NCBI RefSeq assembly: GCF_002310495.1
Contig: NZ_CP023344.1
Location: forward strand, 1,736,001-1,800,000
DNA: 64,000 nucleotides
Direction: 5' to 3'
Source: Nibricoccus aquaticus
GTDB taxonomy: Bacteria; Verrucomicrobiota; Verrucomicrobiia; Opitutales; Opitutaceae
Numbering within the stretch: position 1 is the first letter of the stretch; the number at the start of each line of letters is the position of its first letter. A program made the translations under genes and the position numbers. Shown here in pieces: positions 1 through 8,710 of the stretch. The notes under the pieces are model-generated. The model did not search any database. It saw only the letters and a list, made by a program, of their open reading frames with translations, and was not told the DNA's origin.

Positions 1-1
1 C

Positions 2-1351
2 CGCCGCCGCGGCACCATGAGCTTCGACCTCGAAATGCTCTCCAGCACCGGCGAACACCTCCCCATCGAGGTCAACGCCAGCTTCCTCACCTTCGACGGC
101 CGCGAAGCCGTCTGCACCATCTCCCGCGACCTCGGCCCCCGCCGCGCCGCCGAAGCCGAGAAAAAGCGCATGGAGGAACAACTCCGCGAAACTCAAAAAC
201 TCGAAAGCCTCGGCGTCCTCGCCGGCGGCATCGCCCACGATTTCAACAACCTGCTAACCGGCATCCTCGGTCACGCCAGCCTCGCCCGCGACCGCCTCCC
301 CGACGGCCACGAGATGCACGAATCCCTCTCGCAAATCGAGCAATCCTCCACCCGCGCCGCCGAACTCTGCCAGCAGATGCTCGCCTACGCCGGCAAGGGC
401 CGCTTCATCGTCGGCGCCGTCGACCTCAGCAAACTCGTCGGCGACACCGCCAAACTCCTCGACGTCTCCATCGAGCACCGCGCCGCCCTCACGCTCAACC
501 TCGCGCAAAATCTGCCCGCCGTCCTCGCCGACGCCACGCAGATGCGCCAGATCGTCATGAACCTCGTGCTCAACGCCGCCGAAGCCGTCACCCCCGACAC
601 CGGCCGCATCGTTGTCACCACCGGACGGATGCACGTGGACGCCGCCTTCCTCGCCTCCGCCCGCGTCGCCGCCGGCCTCCGCCACGGCGAAGCCGTCTTC
701 CTCGAAGTCACCGACAACGGCTGCGGCATGGACCCCGCCACCCTCGAACGCATCTTCGATCCCTTCTTCACCACCAAATTCACTGGCCGCGGCCTCGGCC
801 TCGCCGCCGTTCAAGGCATAGTCCGCTCCCACGAAGGCGCCCTCCACGTCCACAGCTCACCCGGCGGCGGCACCACCTTCCGCCTCGTGCTTGCTCCCTA
901 CACCGGCAGCAAAGCCCGCACCATGCCCCCCTTCGCTCCCGCGCGAAACAGCCGCCCGCCCATCGCCAGCGGACGCGTCCTCGTCGTCGATGACGAAGAA
1001 AGCGTCCGCTCCGTCACCCGCCAAGTCCTCGAACGCACCGGCTTCACCGTCGAACTCGCCGAAGACGGCGAAAGCGCCCTCGAACACCTCAAAAGAAGCC
1101 CCTCCGATTTCACCCTCATCCTCCTCGATTTCACCATGCCCCGCCTCGACGGCGCGCAAACCCTCCGCGAAATCCTCCAGATCCATCCCAACGCCCGCGT
1201 GATGATGATGAGCGGCTTCTCCGAAACCGAAGCCCGTCAACGCCTCGGCGACCTAGCCATCGTCGGCTTCATCCAAAAGCCCTTCGACTTCCCCACCCTC
1301 CGCACCCGCGTCGAACAAGTCCTCCAACTCGACCCCGCCTCGCAGATATAG
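2..1351 (+). CDS. Hybrid sensor histidine kinase/response regulator, 5' end outside window
   Basis: Two-component hybrid kinase cut by the window edge. The frame is open from base 2; the ATG at 17 is probably internal because the residues around it (RRRGTMSFDLEM) read as the middle of a PAS domain. Counting from that ATG, the PAS remnant is about 1-40, a coiled linker 41-60, the HisKA phosphorylation site H74 ([11 protein letters not shown]), the ATPase domain about 170-295 with an N box (MNLVLNAAEA) and G boxes (DNGCGM, GRGLGLAA), and a complete receiver about 320-438 with acidic pair DD, phosphoacceptor D371 (LLDFTMPRLDG) and K421. It is a soluble phosphorelay protein in what remains. Input signal and partner are unknown. 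The family call is firm; the true start cannot be seen. Confidence 0.92.
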   Translation, partial: RRRGTMSFDLEMLSSTGEHLPIEVNASFLTFDGREAVCTISRDLGPRRAAEAEKKRMEEQLRETQKLESLGVLAGGIAHDFNNLLTGILGHASLARDRLPDGHEMHESLSQIEQSSTRAAELCQQMLAYAGKGRFIVGAVDLSKLVGDTAKLLDVSIEHRAALTLNLAQNLPAVLADATQMRQIVMNLVLNAAEAVTPDTGRIVVTTGRMHVDAAFLASARVAAGLRHGEAVFLEVTDNGCGMDPATLERIFDPFFTTKFTGRGLGLAAVQGIVRSHEGALHVHSSPGGGTTFRLVLAPYTGSKARTMPPFAPARNSRPPIASGRVLVVDDEESVRSVTRQVLERTGFTVELAEDGESALEHLKRSPSDFTLILLDFTMPRLDGAQTLREILQIHPNARVMMMSGFSETEARQRLGDLAIVGFIQKPFDFPTLRTRVEQVLQLDPASQI

Positions 1352-1380
1352 CGCAGTTCAAATAAAGCATGCCCGTATTC

Positions 1381-1405
1381 TGGAGGGACGACCTCCGTGT
1401 CGTCC
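1381..1405. repeat. REP-like palindrome, GGAG-headed
   Basis: Starts TGGAGGGACGACC and folds GGACGAC against GTCGTCC around a CTCCGT loop. The same 25-mer recurs at 7234-7258 and, with changes in the loop, at 8613-8637. Confidence 0.8.
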
Positions 1406-1517
1406 ACGGTCAGCACGAAGCCCGGCTCTCCCTCCGAGCGGCGATGCCTTTTCTGAAAAGACGGTAAGCCCTACCCGCGAACACCGCCGCGCCCCACGCG
1501 ATGCCTGCGTATCAGGC

Positions 1518-1551
1518 ACAAAAAAGCGGCTTCCGTTTAGGAAGCCGCTTT
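1518..1551 (-). terminator. Intrinsic terminator after the TonB receptor
   Basis: A perfect 12-bp stem (AAAGCGGCTTCC at 1523-1534 with GGAAGCCGCTTT at 1540-1551) and a 5-nt loop. Read on the minus strand, the run of A at 1520-1525 becomes the U tract. It lies 30 nt beyond the stop of the minus-strand receptor gene. Confidence 0.85.
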
Positions 1552-1581
1552 GAGCAGAAACAGTTTCTCGGACGTCTTAGT

Positions 1582-4172
1582 TTAGAAGGAGACTTTGACT
1601 CCCATATTCCAGGCGAATCCTGGCCCGAGGAAAACCTCGGCGCGCTGCACCGAATGGCGCGCTGCCAGATTCAGACCGACCGCCTCGAATGCACTCTCAT
1701 CCGTCGCGTCGGAGACGTGAACCTTGTCGAAGATATTGAAGAGATGCGCGAACACGCTCACGTCGAAGCGACGCGATGAGATCGGCAGGTTATAGTTCAC
1801 GTGCAGATCGTAGAGCGTGTAGCTCGGGATGCGCCAGGACTGCGCATAGTCGCCGACCACCGTGCGGGTCTCGGGAGAGAAATCCGACCAGTAACGATCA
1901 TACCAGCGGCCCTGGAACTTCACGGAAAGTCCCTGGACTGGAAATACCGTCGCCGCGTACGCGATCTGGCTTTGCGGAGCATCACCCACCATGAGGTCGC
2001 GGATAAATACGCGCGAAGTGGTCGGCACTGCGCTGCCCGTGCTCAGATTGAAAGCTTCGCCCGTGACATCGTCGGTGTAAACCCATTCGCCGAAAGACGC
2101 CGCCGCATCGAAACGCAGCCAGCGCAGCGGACGCCACGCGCTCTCGATTTCAATGCCTTCGTAGGTCGAGTTCATGCCGCGCAGATAGGTCACCGTGTCA
2201 TCCGTCGTGTTCACCGACGAGGTCGTGCGATCCTTCCACTCGGTGTGATACACACCCGCCGAAACATTGAATGAACGGCCCGGCGTCTGGTAGCGCACGC
2301 CCGCTTCATAGGAGACGAATGACTCATTACCGGCATCGACGAGCGTACCGGTCGAGTCGTTGATGACCCCGTCGAAGTTCGGGATCTTATCCACGAATCC
2401 GGCATTCACATACGCGCTGATGTCGTTCGTGAATGCGTACTGCACGCCACCCTTGATCTGGTGGCCTTCGAGAGCATCGGATTCGAGTGCATACTCCCCG
2501 CCGCCAGCGGCCCGGCGGAAGTGATCGGTGAAACCGTACTCGATGGTTGAAAAACCATAAACCGCGAAAGCCGTCACCGGGCCGGACTCATACTGGGCCT
2601 GTGCGAACAGACCCAGCCAGTCCACCGTGTTGGTGTTGTGGTAATCCACTTTGTCGCCGAGGCGGAGCTGGGTGTTCATGCCCGAAGCCCAGAAATCGCT
2701 GACCTGCACAGCGGCGGTCGGGAGATAATAAGAGCCACCGAGCAAATCGCGCACTTCGCGGTAATGCTCGATCTCGGCCGTACGCCAGTCGAGACCTGTG
2801 GTCAGCTTGAGCGTCGGAGTAATCTGATAATTCAGCTTAGAAACGATACCGTACTGATTCTGATAGTTGGTGCTGTTGCGCAGGATCGCGCGGGAGACGG
2901 ATTGCCCGCCGACCATGTTCGCCTGATTAGCGGCGATCGTAGCATCCCAGTTAATGTTGCCGTTCAGCTGAGGCGTCGTGGCGGTGTAACGGGTAAACCC
3001 GTTGCCCAAAGTGCCGCCGCTGCCCGCCTGCACGCCGGAATAATAAAACACCGACGTCAGCTTCAGCTCTTCGGTGAGATTGGCGTACCAGTTTAAATTC
3101 ACCTGCGGCTTGTGGGAATAGTTCACCACCTCGTTGATGTAACCATCCTTCTCGCGCGAGTGCGTGCCGCCCCAGTAATACTGCTTACCATTGTAAGCGA
3201 CCGTGACGGGAGCTCCGTTTGGATTGTAGTCGTGACCGCCACCAACTGCACCCTGGCGCAGCGCACCGGCATTCGCGCCCGAAGCATTGGAGAAAATCTG
3301 GGCCTCGGTGTAGCCGAGTTCTCGAGCGTAATCCACATCGTAGGCCGCGAGGTTGGAGGCGAAGCTGCGACGACCGTGTTGCTGCGCCGCGCCAACCGCG
3401 AACAGCTCCAGCCGGTGCATCGAATTGATCTTCCAAGAGGTGCCCAGGTAATAACCCGCGCTCTTCGCCCAAGTACCATCCGCCGTGCCCTCGCCCTGCT
3501 TGAGCGACAAGCCCGCCGTCACGGCAAACTTACCCTGGAGCAATCCGGTGTTATACACGCCGGAAATCTTGTAGAAATCGTCCGCGCCAAACTCGGTCTT
3601 TACGGAAACCCCGCTCCGCGAAGCGGCGGGATCGGTCACGACATTCATCGTACCGCCGATGGAGGGCGTAGGCAGCGTCGTGTTGCTCAAACCGCGCTGC
3701 ACCTGGATCGTGCTCGAGACATCGCCCAAGCCGTCCCAATTAGACCAATACAGCCAGCCGTTCTCCAGATCGTTCGTCGGCACACCGTTGATCAGGATCG
3801 CCACGTTGCGCTGGCTGAAACCGCGCACATTCACGCGCGAGTCACCGGCACCGCCGCTGTCCTGTGTCGCGAAAACCGAAGGCGTGGTGTTCAAAACATG
3901 CGGAAGGTCACGCGCGCCCAGCTCGGCGGAGATCGTCTCCTTGCCCAGCTCCGTAAACGCCACCGGCGTCTTCCCCGAGATCGCTTGATCGGAGAACGTT
4001 TTCATATCGGTCACTTCGAGCGCCTCCAGCTGCACCACCTCGTCATCGACAGGCGATGGTGCGACCGGCGGAGCCGGGGTGTCGGCGGTGTCGGCGGTTG
4101 GGTTTGTGCGGAGAGCGACAACGCTCCTCCGACGGCTAACAGACAGGACAGACTGACGCGTGATGGACGCAT
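1582..4172 (-). CDS. TonB-dependent outer membrane receptor with frameshifted signal peptide
   Basis: An about 860-residue outer-membrane receptor. The plug has the usual motif series (VNVRGFSQRNVAILINGVP, then a TIQVQRG-type strand and GGTMNVVTD), followed by a long beta-barrel that ends in Phe, as expected for BAM-assembled proteins. The continuous minus-strand frame can be opened from an ATG at 4206, but its first 50 residues are Arg/Ser-rich and not a signal peptide. In the neighbouring frame an ATG at 4172 opens a textbook one (MRPSRVSLSCLLAVGGAL, then SAQTQPPTPPTP). It runs into the receptor frame if one C is added near the C4 tract at 4076-4079. I therefore place the start at 4172 with a one-base loss in the proline linker. 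This may be a sequencing error, a real mutation or phase variation. The ligand is unknown; no partner enzyme is adjacent. Confidence 0.85.
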
Positions 4173-4472
4173 ATTTTGGCAGGTTGGATGGTGGTGGTGA
4201 AACCACTCACCATGCTAACTCAGAGAGCAGCATGGCGGGTGTGCGGGCGAACCCGACTCCCCAGCGCGAGCTGAGTCAAGCCGGACGCCTTGGGCGATGG
4301 ATGCACACGGAGAAAGTTCACCTTGCCGTAACGCATCAGCAGCTAGCACGCCGAAGCCCCCAGATGGTTGAAAATAATTAAACACCTCCGCCTTACGCCT
4401 GCTTAACCAGCTCCGGTCCAAACCCGCCTCCACGCCTCGGGCCCACCCACTCACCGGCTGCAAACACGCCGC
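4173..4472. other. 300-bp spacer upstream of the TonB receptor
   Basis: No convincing gene. On the minus strand it contains two small hairpins: CATGCT/AGCATG at about 4213-4236, and GACTC/GAGTC around 4256-4278. It also holds an AGTCGGG-loop-CCCGC element that only loosely resembles a cobalamin-riboswitch B12 box. It probably holds the receptor promoter and leader, plus the end of the gmk transcript. No riboswitch class could be assigned. Confidence 0.5.
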
Positions 4473-5102
4473 TCACCCCGCCTTCGCCACCCGCGCCGCC
4501 ACCTCGCGCCAGATCGCCAGCAACGCCTGGAAGTCCTCCTCACGCGACGCGCTGTGTATCTGGTAATCGAACTTCCCCGCCTCCCGCTGCTCGAATTCCA
4601 CCGTCTGCATCCGGTGCTCGATCTCCGCCTCGCTATCCTGCCCTCGCGCCACCATCCGCGCCCTCAGCTCCGCCAGCGGCACATGGATAAACACCGTCGC
4701 CAGATGTTTCGCCAGCAGCGCATTCGCCGCCCCCGCCCGCCGGAAATTCTCCACCCCCTGCACATCGACATTGATGATCAGGCTCCGCCCCGCGCTGAGC
4801 GGCCCAAGCACATCAGCCGCGAGCGTCCCATAACGGTTCTTCTTATGGACCCACGCCCACTCCAAAAACGCACCCGCCGCGATCTTCGCGTCAAACGCCT
4901 CCGGAGTCAGAAAATGATAATGCACCCCGTCCACCTCACCCGGCCGCGGAGCCCGCGTCGTCGTCGTCACCACCCGCGAAAACCCCGGCGCCTCCGCCAC
5001 CATCCGGTCGCACAACGTCGACTTCCCCGACCCCGCCGGACCGGCGATCACGATCAAAACAGGAGCGGACAACACAGGGTTAACTTCACGAGAAGACGAC
5101 AT
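4473..5102 (-). CDS. gmk: Guanylate kinase
   Basis: Transfers phosphate from ATP to GMP to give GDP in purine nucleotide synthesis; cytosolic. The 209-residue protein has the P-loop GPAGSGKS at residues 21-28, the GMP-binding stretch TTTTRAPRPGEVDGVHYHF, and the usual length of the family. The start is the first Met of the frame and gives a 12-residue leader before the core, so a slightly later start is possible. Unlike many genomes there is no rpoZ or coaBC beside it. A membrane protein and miaB precede it on the same strand, with spacers of about 40 and 18 nt, so the three may be co-transcribed. Confidence 0.96.
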   Translation of the reverse strand: MSSSREVNPVLSAPVLIVIAGPAGSGKSTLCDRMVAEAPGFSRVVTTTTRAPRPGEVDGVHYHFLTPEAFDAKIAAGAFLEWAWVHKKNRYGTLAADVLGPLSAGRSLIINVDVQGVENFRRAGAANALLAKHLATVFIHVPLAELRARMVARGQDSEAEIEHRMQTVEFEQREAGKFDYQIHSASREEDFQALLAIWREVAARVAKAG

Positions 5103-5142
5103 CGGGAAAACGCAGACCGTTCAACGCACCGGGATCAATCGT

Positions 5143-5688
5143 TCAATACGTGAACGCCACCACTGCCAGCAACGCCCCGTACCCCAGCAATCCGCCGCCA
5201 AGCGCGCGCGACCGACCAGGCCGGGCAAACAGCCACTGGAAAAAATCGCGCAACCGGTACGGCACCGCGCCCAGATAAAGCGCCGCCGCCAGCCCGATAT
5301 ACACCGCCGTCACCATGAACAATCGCTGCGGCTCCTCATACTCGCCAAACGCAGCACCCAAAAGCGGCGTCCCCGCCAGCAGCATCAATACGCTCAGCCC
5401 GCGCACCGCCAAAAAATCCGGCAGATAAAAAAATGCCAGCAACGCCAGCACGCTAAAACCAATCATCAGCGGCTTCGGCGACTGCACGAGAATCAGATCC
5501 GCCTCCGACAGCCCGCTCATCCTGAACGCGAACCACACCGCCCCGCCTCCGAAGAAAAGCACCGACGCCACCTGCGACCGCGGCATCGCCTTCAACGTCG
5601 AGACGATCGCCGAGTTGCTGATCAACAGCAGCGCCCCCAGCACGATCAGAAAAATCCCGGGCAACAACGTGGCAGTGGTCAGACTCAT
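5143..5688 (-). CDS. Unknown small integral membrane protein
   Basis: A 181-residue protein with about six hydrophobic segments: near the N terminus (LLPGIFLIVLGALLLI), then around residues 40-60, 73-90, 95-112, 125-145 and at the C terminus. No catalytic motif is visible and I do not recognise the family. The start codon follows an AT-rich leader with no Shine-Dalgarno site; the same 11 bases precede the start at 32530. It sits between miaB (18 nt upstream) and gmk (40 nt downstream) on the same strand, which suggests one transcript but says nothing about function. Confidence 0.8.
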   Translation of the reverse strand: MSLTTATLLPGIFLIVLGALLLISNSAIVSTLKAMPRSQVASVLFFGGGAVWFAFRMSGLSEADLILVQSPKPLMIGFSVLALLAFFYLPDFLAVRGLSVLMLLAGTPLLGAAFGEYEEPQRLFMVTAVYIGLAAALYLGAVPYRLRDFFQWLFARPGRSRALGGGLLGYGALLAVVAFTY

Positions 5689-5706
5689 AAAATTAAAAGC
5701 GTTCTC

Positions 5707-7077
5707 TTACGACACCCCGCTGAGCACCAGTTCCCCATAGAGTGAACTCACCGACGCCCGCTCGATCCGCAGCGGCACCAGCTGCCCGATGAGCCGCGCA
5801 TCCGCCTCAAAAATCGCCACGCGATTCCCGCGCGTCCGCCCCGTGAACCGCTGCCCCGTCTTGTCCGGCCCTTCCACGAGCACTTCCTGCACGGTGCCGA
5901 CCAGCTCCGAGCTGCGACGCAGCGAATTCGCCTGCATGATTTCGAGCAGCGCCTGATTCCGCCGCTCCTTCACCTCATCCGAAATCTGATCACCCAACTC
6001 CGCCGCCGGCGTCCCGCTGCGGATCGAGTATTTGAACACGTACGCCATGTCATAGTTGCACTCCGCGAAGAGCGCCCGCGTCTGCTCGAAATCCTCATCC
6101 GTCTCGCCCGGGAAACCCACGATCACATCCGTCGAAAAATACATATCCGGCTTCACCGCGCGCAGCGATTGCACGATCTCGCGATAACGCTCCCGCGTGT
6201 ACGGCCGGTTCATCGCCTTCAAAATCCGGTCGCTCCCACTCTGCATCGGCAGGTGAACATACTCGCAGAGCTTCGATAACTTCCCGTACGCATCGACCAA
6301 GTCCTGTTTGAACCCACGCGGATGCGGCGACGTGAAACGAATCCGCTCGATCCCCTCGATCGCATTCACCTTCTCCAACAACTGCGTGAACGGCGACACG
6401 CCCCCCGTGTGCGTATAATCCCGCCGTCCGTAGCTCGTCACGATCTGCCCGAGCAGCGTGATCTCGCGCACGCCTTTCGCCGCGAGCTGACGGCACTCCG
6501 CCACGATATCGTCCATCGGCCGCGACCGCTCGTCGCCGCGCGTCTTCGGCACGATGCAGAACGCGCAATCCATGTTACACCCCTGCTGAATCGAAACGAA
6601 CGCGCTCACCTGCGGCGTCGCCCCCGCATCGAGCTCCAGGTGATCCTTGATCGTATTCTGCGATCCCGCCTCTTCTCCGATATCGATGATCGTCTCCGCA
6701 ATCGGCACGCCCGCTTCACGCGCCGCACGCAGATTATCCAAATAGTCCGGCACCTGGTGAAATTTCTGCGTGCCCACGATCAGGTCCACGTCGGGCAACT
6801 TGTCCAAAAGCTCAGCGCCCCGGTTCTGCGCCATGCACCCCAGAATCCCGAGCACGAAGTCCGGGTTCTTTTTCTTGCGACTCTGCACATTCGCCGCGCG
6901 CCCGATCGCCTTCTGTTCCGCCGCATCGCGCACACTGCACGTGTTGAGCAGCATCACGTCGCACTCATCCTCCGACCCCACGATCCGATACCCCCGGGCG
7001 CGCAACATCGCCGCGACCGCCTCGCTGTCGCGCTCGTTCATCTGGCACCCGTAGGTTTTGATGTAGACTCGGTTCAT
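5707..7077 (-). CDS. miaB: tRNA-2-methylthio-N6-dimethylallyladenosine synthase
   Basis: Radical-SAM methylthiotransferase that converts i6A37 to ms2i6A37 in tRNAs reading UNN codons. From the Met at 7077 (MNRVYIKTYGCQMNERDSE) the protein has 456 residues. The N-terminal domain carries the auxiliary-cluster cysteines C11, C47 and C81. The radical SAM CxxxCxxC is C167, C171 and C174 (GCNMDCAFC). A C-terminal TRAM domain binds tRNA. An upstream in-frame start at 7095 would add only six residues not typical of the family. It points away from the lytic transglycosylase across a repeat-filled spacer. Confidence 0.96.
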   Translation of the reverse strand: MNRVYIKTYGCQMNERDSEAVAAMLRARGYRIVGSEDECDVMLLNTCSVRDAAEQKAIGRAANVQSRKKKNPDFVLGILGCMAQNRGAELLDKLPDVDLIVGTQKFHQVPDYLDNLRAAREAGVPIAETIIDIGEEAGSQNTIKDHLELDAGATPQVSAFVSIQQGCNMDCAFCIVPKTRGDERSRPMDDIVAECRQLAAKGVREITLLGQIVTSYGRRDYTHTGGVSPFTQLLEKVNAIEGIERIRFTSPHPRGFKQDLVDAYGKLSKLCEYVHLPMQSGSDRILKAMNRPYTRERYREIVQSLRAVKPDMYFSTDVIVGFPGETDEDFEQTRALFAECNYDMAYVFKYSIRSGTPAAELGDQISDEVKERRNQALLEIMQANSLRRSSELVGTVQEVLVEGPDKTGQRFTGRTRGNRVAIFEADARLIGQLVPLRIERASVSSLYGELVLSGVS

Positions 7078-7168
7078 CCGGACAAAGCCGCGCACCGCGC
7101 AGCGAAACGGTCTTAGCTAAGCCCGCCCCCCGACGGGTCAAACGGGAAAGCGGTTCACAAATCACCCC

Positions 7169-7192
7169 GTAGGCCAGCGTGCTCGCACGCGC
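7169..7192. repeat. REP-like palindrome, GTAG-headed (GCGTGC type)
   Basis: GTAGGCCAGCGTGC is followed by a two-base loop and GCACGCGC. A near-identical copy lies at 12427-12450. Both continue into GCTCCG. Confidence 0.75.
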
Positions 7193-7233
7193 TCCGGGAT
7201 CTCTGTCCGCCGACCGGCTTCCAACCTCTCCCT

Positions 7234-7258
7234 TGGAGGGACGACCTCCGTGTCGTCC
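7234..7258. repeat. REP-like palindrome, GGAG-headed
   Basis: Identical over 25 bases to the copy at 1381-1405 (stem GGACGAC/GTCGTCC). Confidence 0.8.
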
Positions 7259-7438
7259 ACCTCCGCCACGCCCGCTTCAGACAAGATCGATCACACGCCA
7301 CTTCGCCCGCTATGCAATGCACCCATGCCTCAGCCATAGCTCCGTCTCCCTCCGCGATCTCCCCCGGACCCACTCATCCACTTTCCCCTCGCGCCAGCCC
7401 CGAACTCCCGCCCTCTTCGTTTGTCCAACCCCGTCGGA

Positions 7439-8578
7439 ATGCGACCCTTGCGCCTCTTACTTTTAGGTTCCGCCACGGCCCTGCTGCTGCCGTATCTGCG
7501 CGCCCAGGATACGCCTCCCGCCGCAGCCGCTGAAAAATCCGACACTGCATCAACAACGACGCCTCCGCCCGCCGCCAAGCAGCCCACCCCCGCCGACTTC
7601 GACGACCTCTACAACCTCGGCCGCCAGCTCTTCGACGACTACGCCCCCGAAGCCATCAAAGACCAGTACGAGTTCGTCTCCAAAGATCAGTGGGACAACT
7701 TCACCGGCCGCCTCCAGACCTCCCTCGAATCCGGCTCCGTCGCCGACCTCGCCTCCCTCGAATCTGAGGCCCGCCGCACGCTCGCCGCGCTCCGCATGAT
7801 GCCCGCCTACGCCGAGTACGCCGACTGGCTCGCCGAGCGTCTCGACTTAATGGAGACAGCCCGCCTCGTCACCCGCTTCCCCGCCCCGCCGCGCGTACTT
7901 CTTCCGGTCCCCAAAGACACTCCCGACGCCCCCGCCATCACTCCACCAACCCCCACCACCCCACCCGCCGTCGCCTTCGCCGCGCCACCCCGCTCGCCCG
8001 TCCCGTTCTACGACATCTGGCACGAGCGCATCCGCACCCGCCCGCGCCCCGCCAAAGCCGACGAGCTCATGCCCGTCCTCAAAGTCATCTTCGCCGCCGA
8101 AGGCATCCCCACCGAACTCGTCTGGCTCGCCGAAGTGGAATCATCCCTCAACCCCTCCGCCCGCAGTCCCGCCGGTGCCCGCGGCCTCTTCCAACTCATG
8201 CCCGCCACCGCGCGCGCCTTCGGCCTGAGCACCTTCCCCTTCGACGAACGCACCCAGCCCGGCAAAAGCGCCCGCGCCGCCGCGAAATTCCTCCGCGTCC
8301 TCCACGAACGCTTCGACTCCTGGCCCCTAGCCCTCGCCGCCTACAACGCCGGCGAAGGCCGCATCGCCACCGCGCAAAAAAAAGCCGGCTCCCCCGACTA
8401 CGCCGACATCGCCGATCTCCTCCCCTCCGAGACCCGCATGTACGTCCCCAAAGTCCTCGCGACTCTTGCCGTCCGCGAAAAAACCCTCCCCGCCGCGCTC
8501 ACCGTCCCGCTCACGCCAGCCCCCGTCACCTCCGGCCGCAGCTCGCTTTTCCCCTCCGCTTTCGCAACCGACGAATAA
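7439..8578 (+). CDS. Secreted lytic transglycosylase (SLT/MltD type)
   Basis: Cleaves the glycan strands of peptidoglycan in the periplasm. From the ATG at 7439 the 379-residue protein starts with a signal sequence (MRPLRLLLLGSATALLLPYL, then RAQ). A helical region of about 130 residues and a Pro-rich linker follow, then the SLT domain at about 214-330 with catalytic Glu in EVESSLNP and the family motifs GARGLFQLMP and ALAAYNAGEG. A TTG start at 7421 is also possible but would put six polar residues before the signal peptide. No LysM repeats are visible at the C terminus, unlike E. coli MltD. Confidence 0.92.
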   Translation: MRPLRLLLLGSATALLLPYLRAQDTPPAAAAEKSDTASTTTPPPAAKQPTPADFDDLYNLGRQLFDDYAPEAIKDQYEFVSKDQWDNFTGRLQTSLESGSVADLASLESEARRTLAALRMMPAYAEYADWLAERLDLMETARLVTRFPAPPRVLLPVPKDTPDAPAITPPTPTTPPAVAFAAPPRSPVPFYDIWHERIRTRPRPAKADELMPVLKVIFAAEGIPTELVWLAEVESSLNPSARSPAGARGLFQLMPATARAFGLSTFPFDERTQPGKSARAAAKFLRVLHERFDSWPLALAAYNAGEGRIATAQKKAGSPDYADIADLLPSETRMYVPKVLATLAVREKTLPAALTVPLTPAPVTSGRSSLFPSAFATDE

Positions 8579-8612
8579 CGCGTCCGCGGGAAAGCGCGCC
8601 ATGAATCTTCCC

Positions 8613-8637
8613 TGGAGGGACGACCTCCCCGTCGTCC
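8613..8637. repeat. REP-like palindrome, GGAG-headed variant
   Basis: TGGAGGGACGACC, a changed loop, then GTCGTCC; the third copy of the 1381-1405 family. It lies in the short spacer after the lytic transglycosylase. Confidence 0.75.
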
Positions 8638-8710
8638 GCCCCCGCTGGTCATTCGCTCGCGCGCGTTTTTTCTTCGCCCTGCCGCCCTCGCCCGCTTTCC
8701 TCCCACGATC

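Larger units (their letters stand above)
7078..7438. other. Divergent spacer between miaB and the lytic transglycosylase
   Basis: A 361-bp region with no supported gene. It must hold two divergent promoters and contains two REP-like palindromes (7169-7192 and 7234-7258). The remainder is pyrimidine-rich on the + strand. Confidence 0.6.

Noticed and set aside
4201-4330. Sequence resembling a cobalamin-riboswitch B12 box upstream of the first TonB receptor
   Set aside because: Only an AGTCGGG-loop-CCCGC element matches. The GGTG...CCCGCAACTG core of the aptamer is not found in the expected place.
4215-4463. 82-residue minus-strand frame upstream of the TonB receptor
   Set aside because: No recognisable features, no start site signal, and it covers the presumed promoter and leader.
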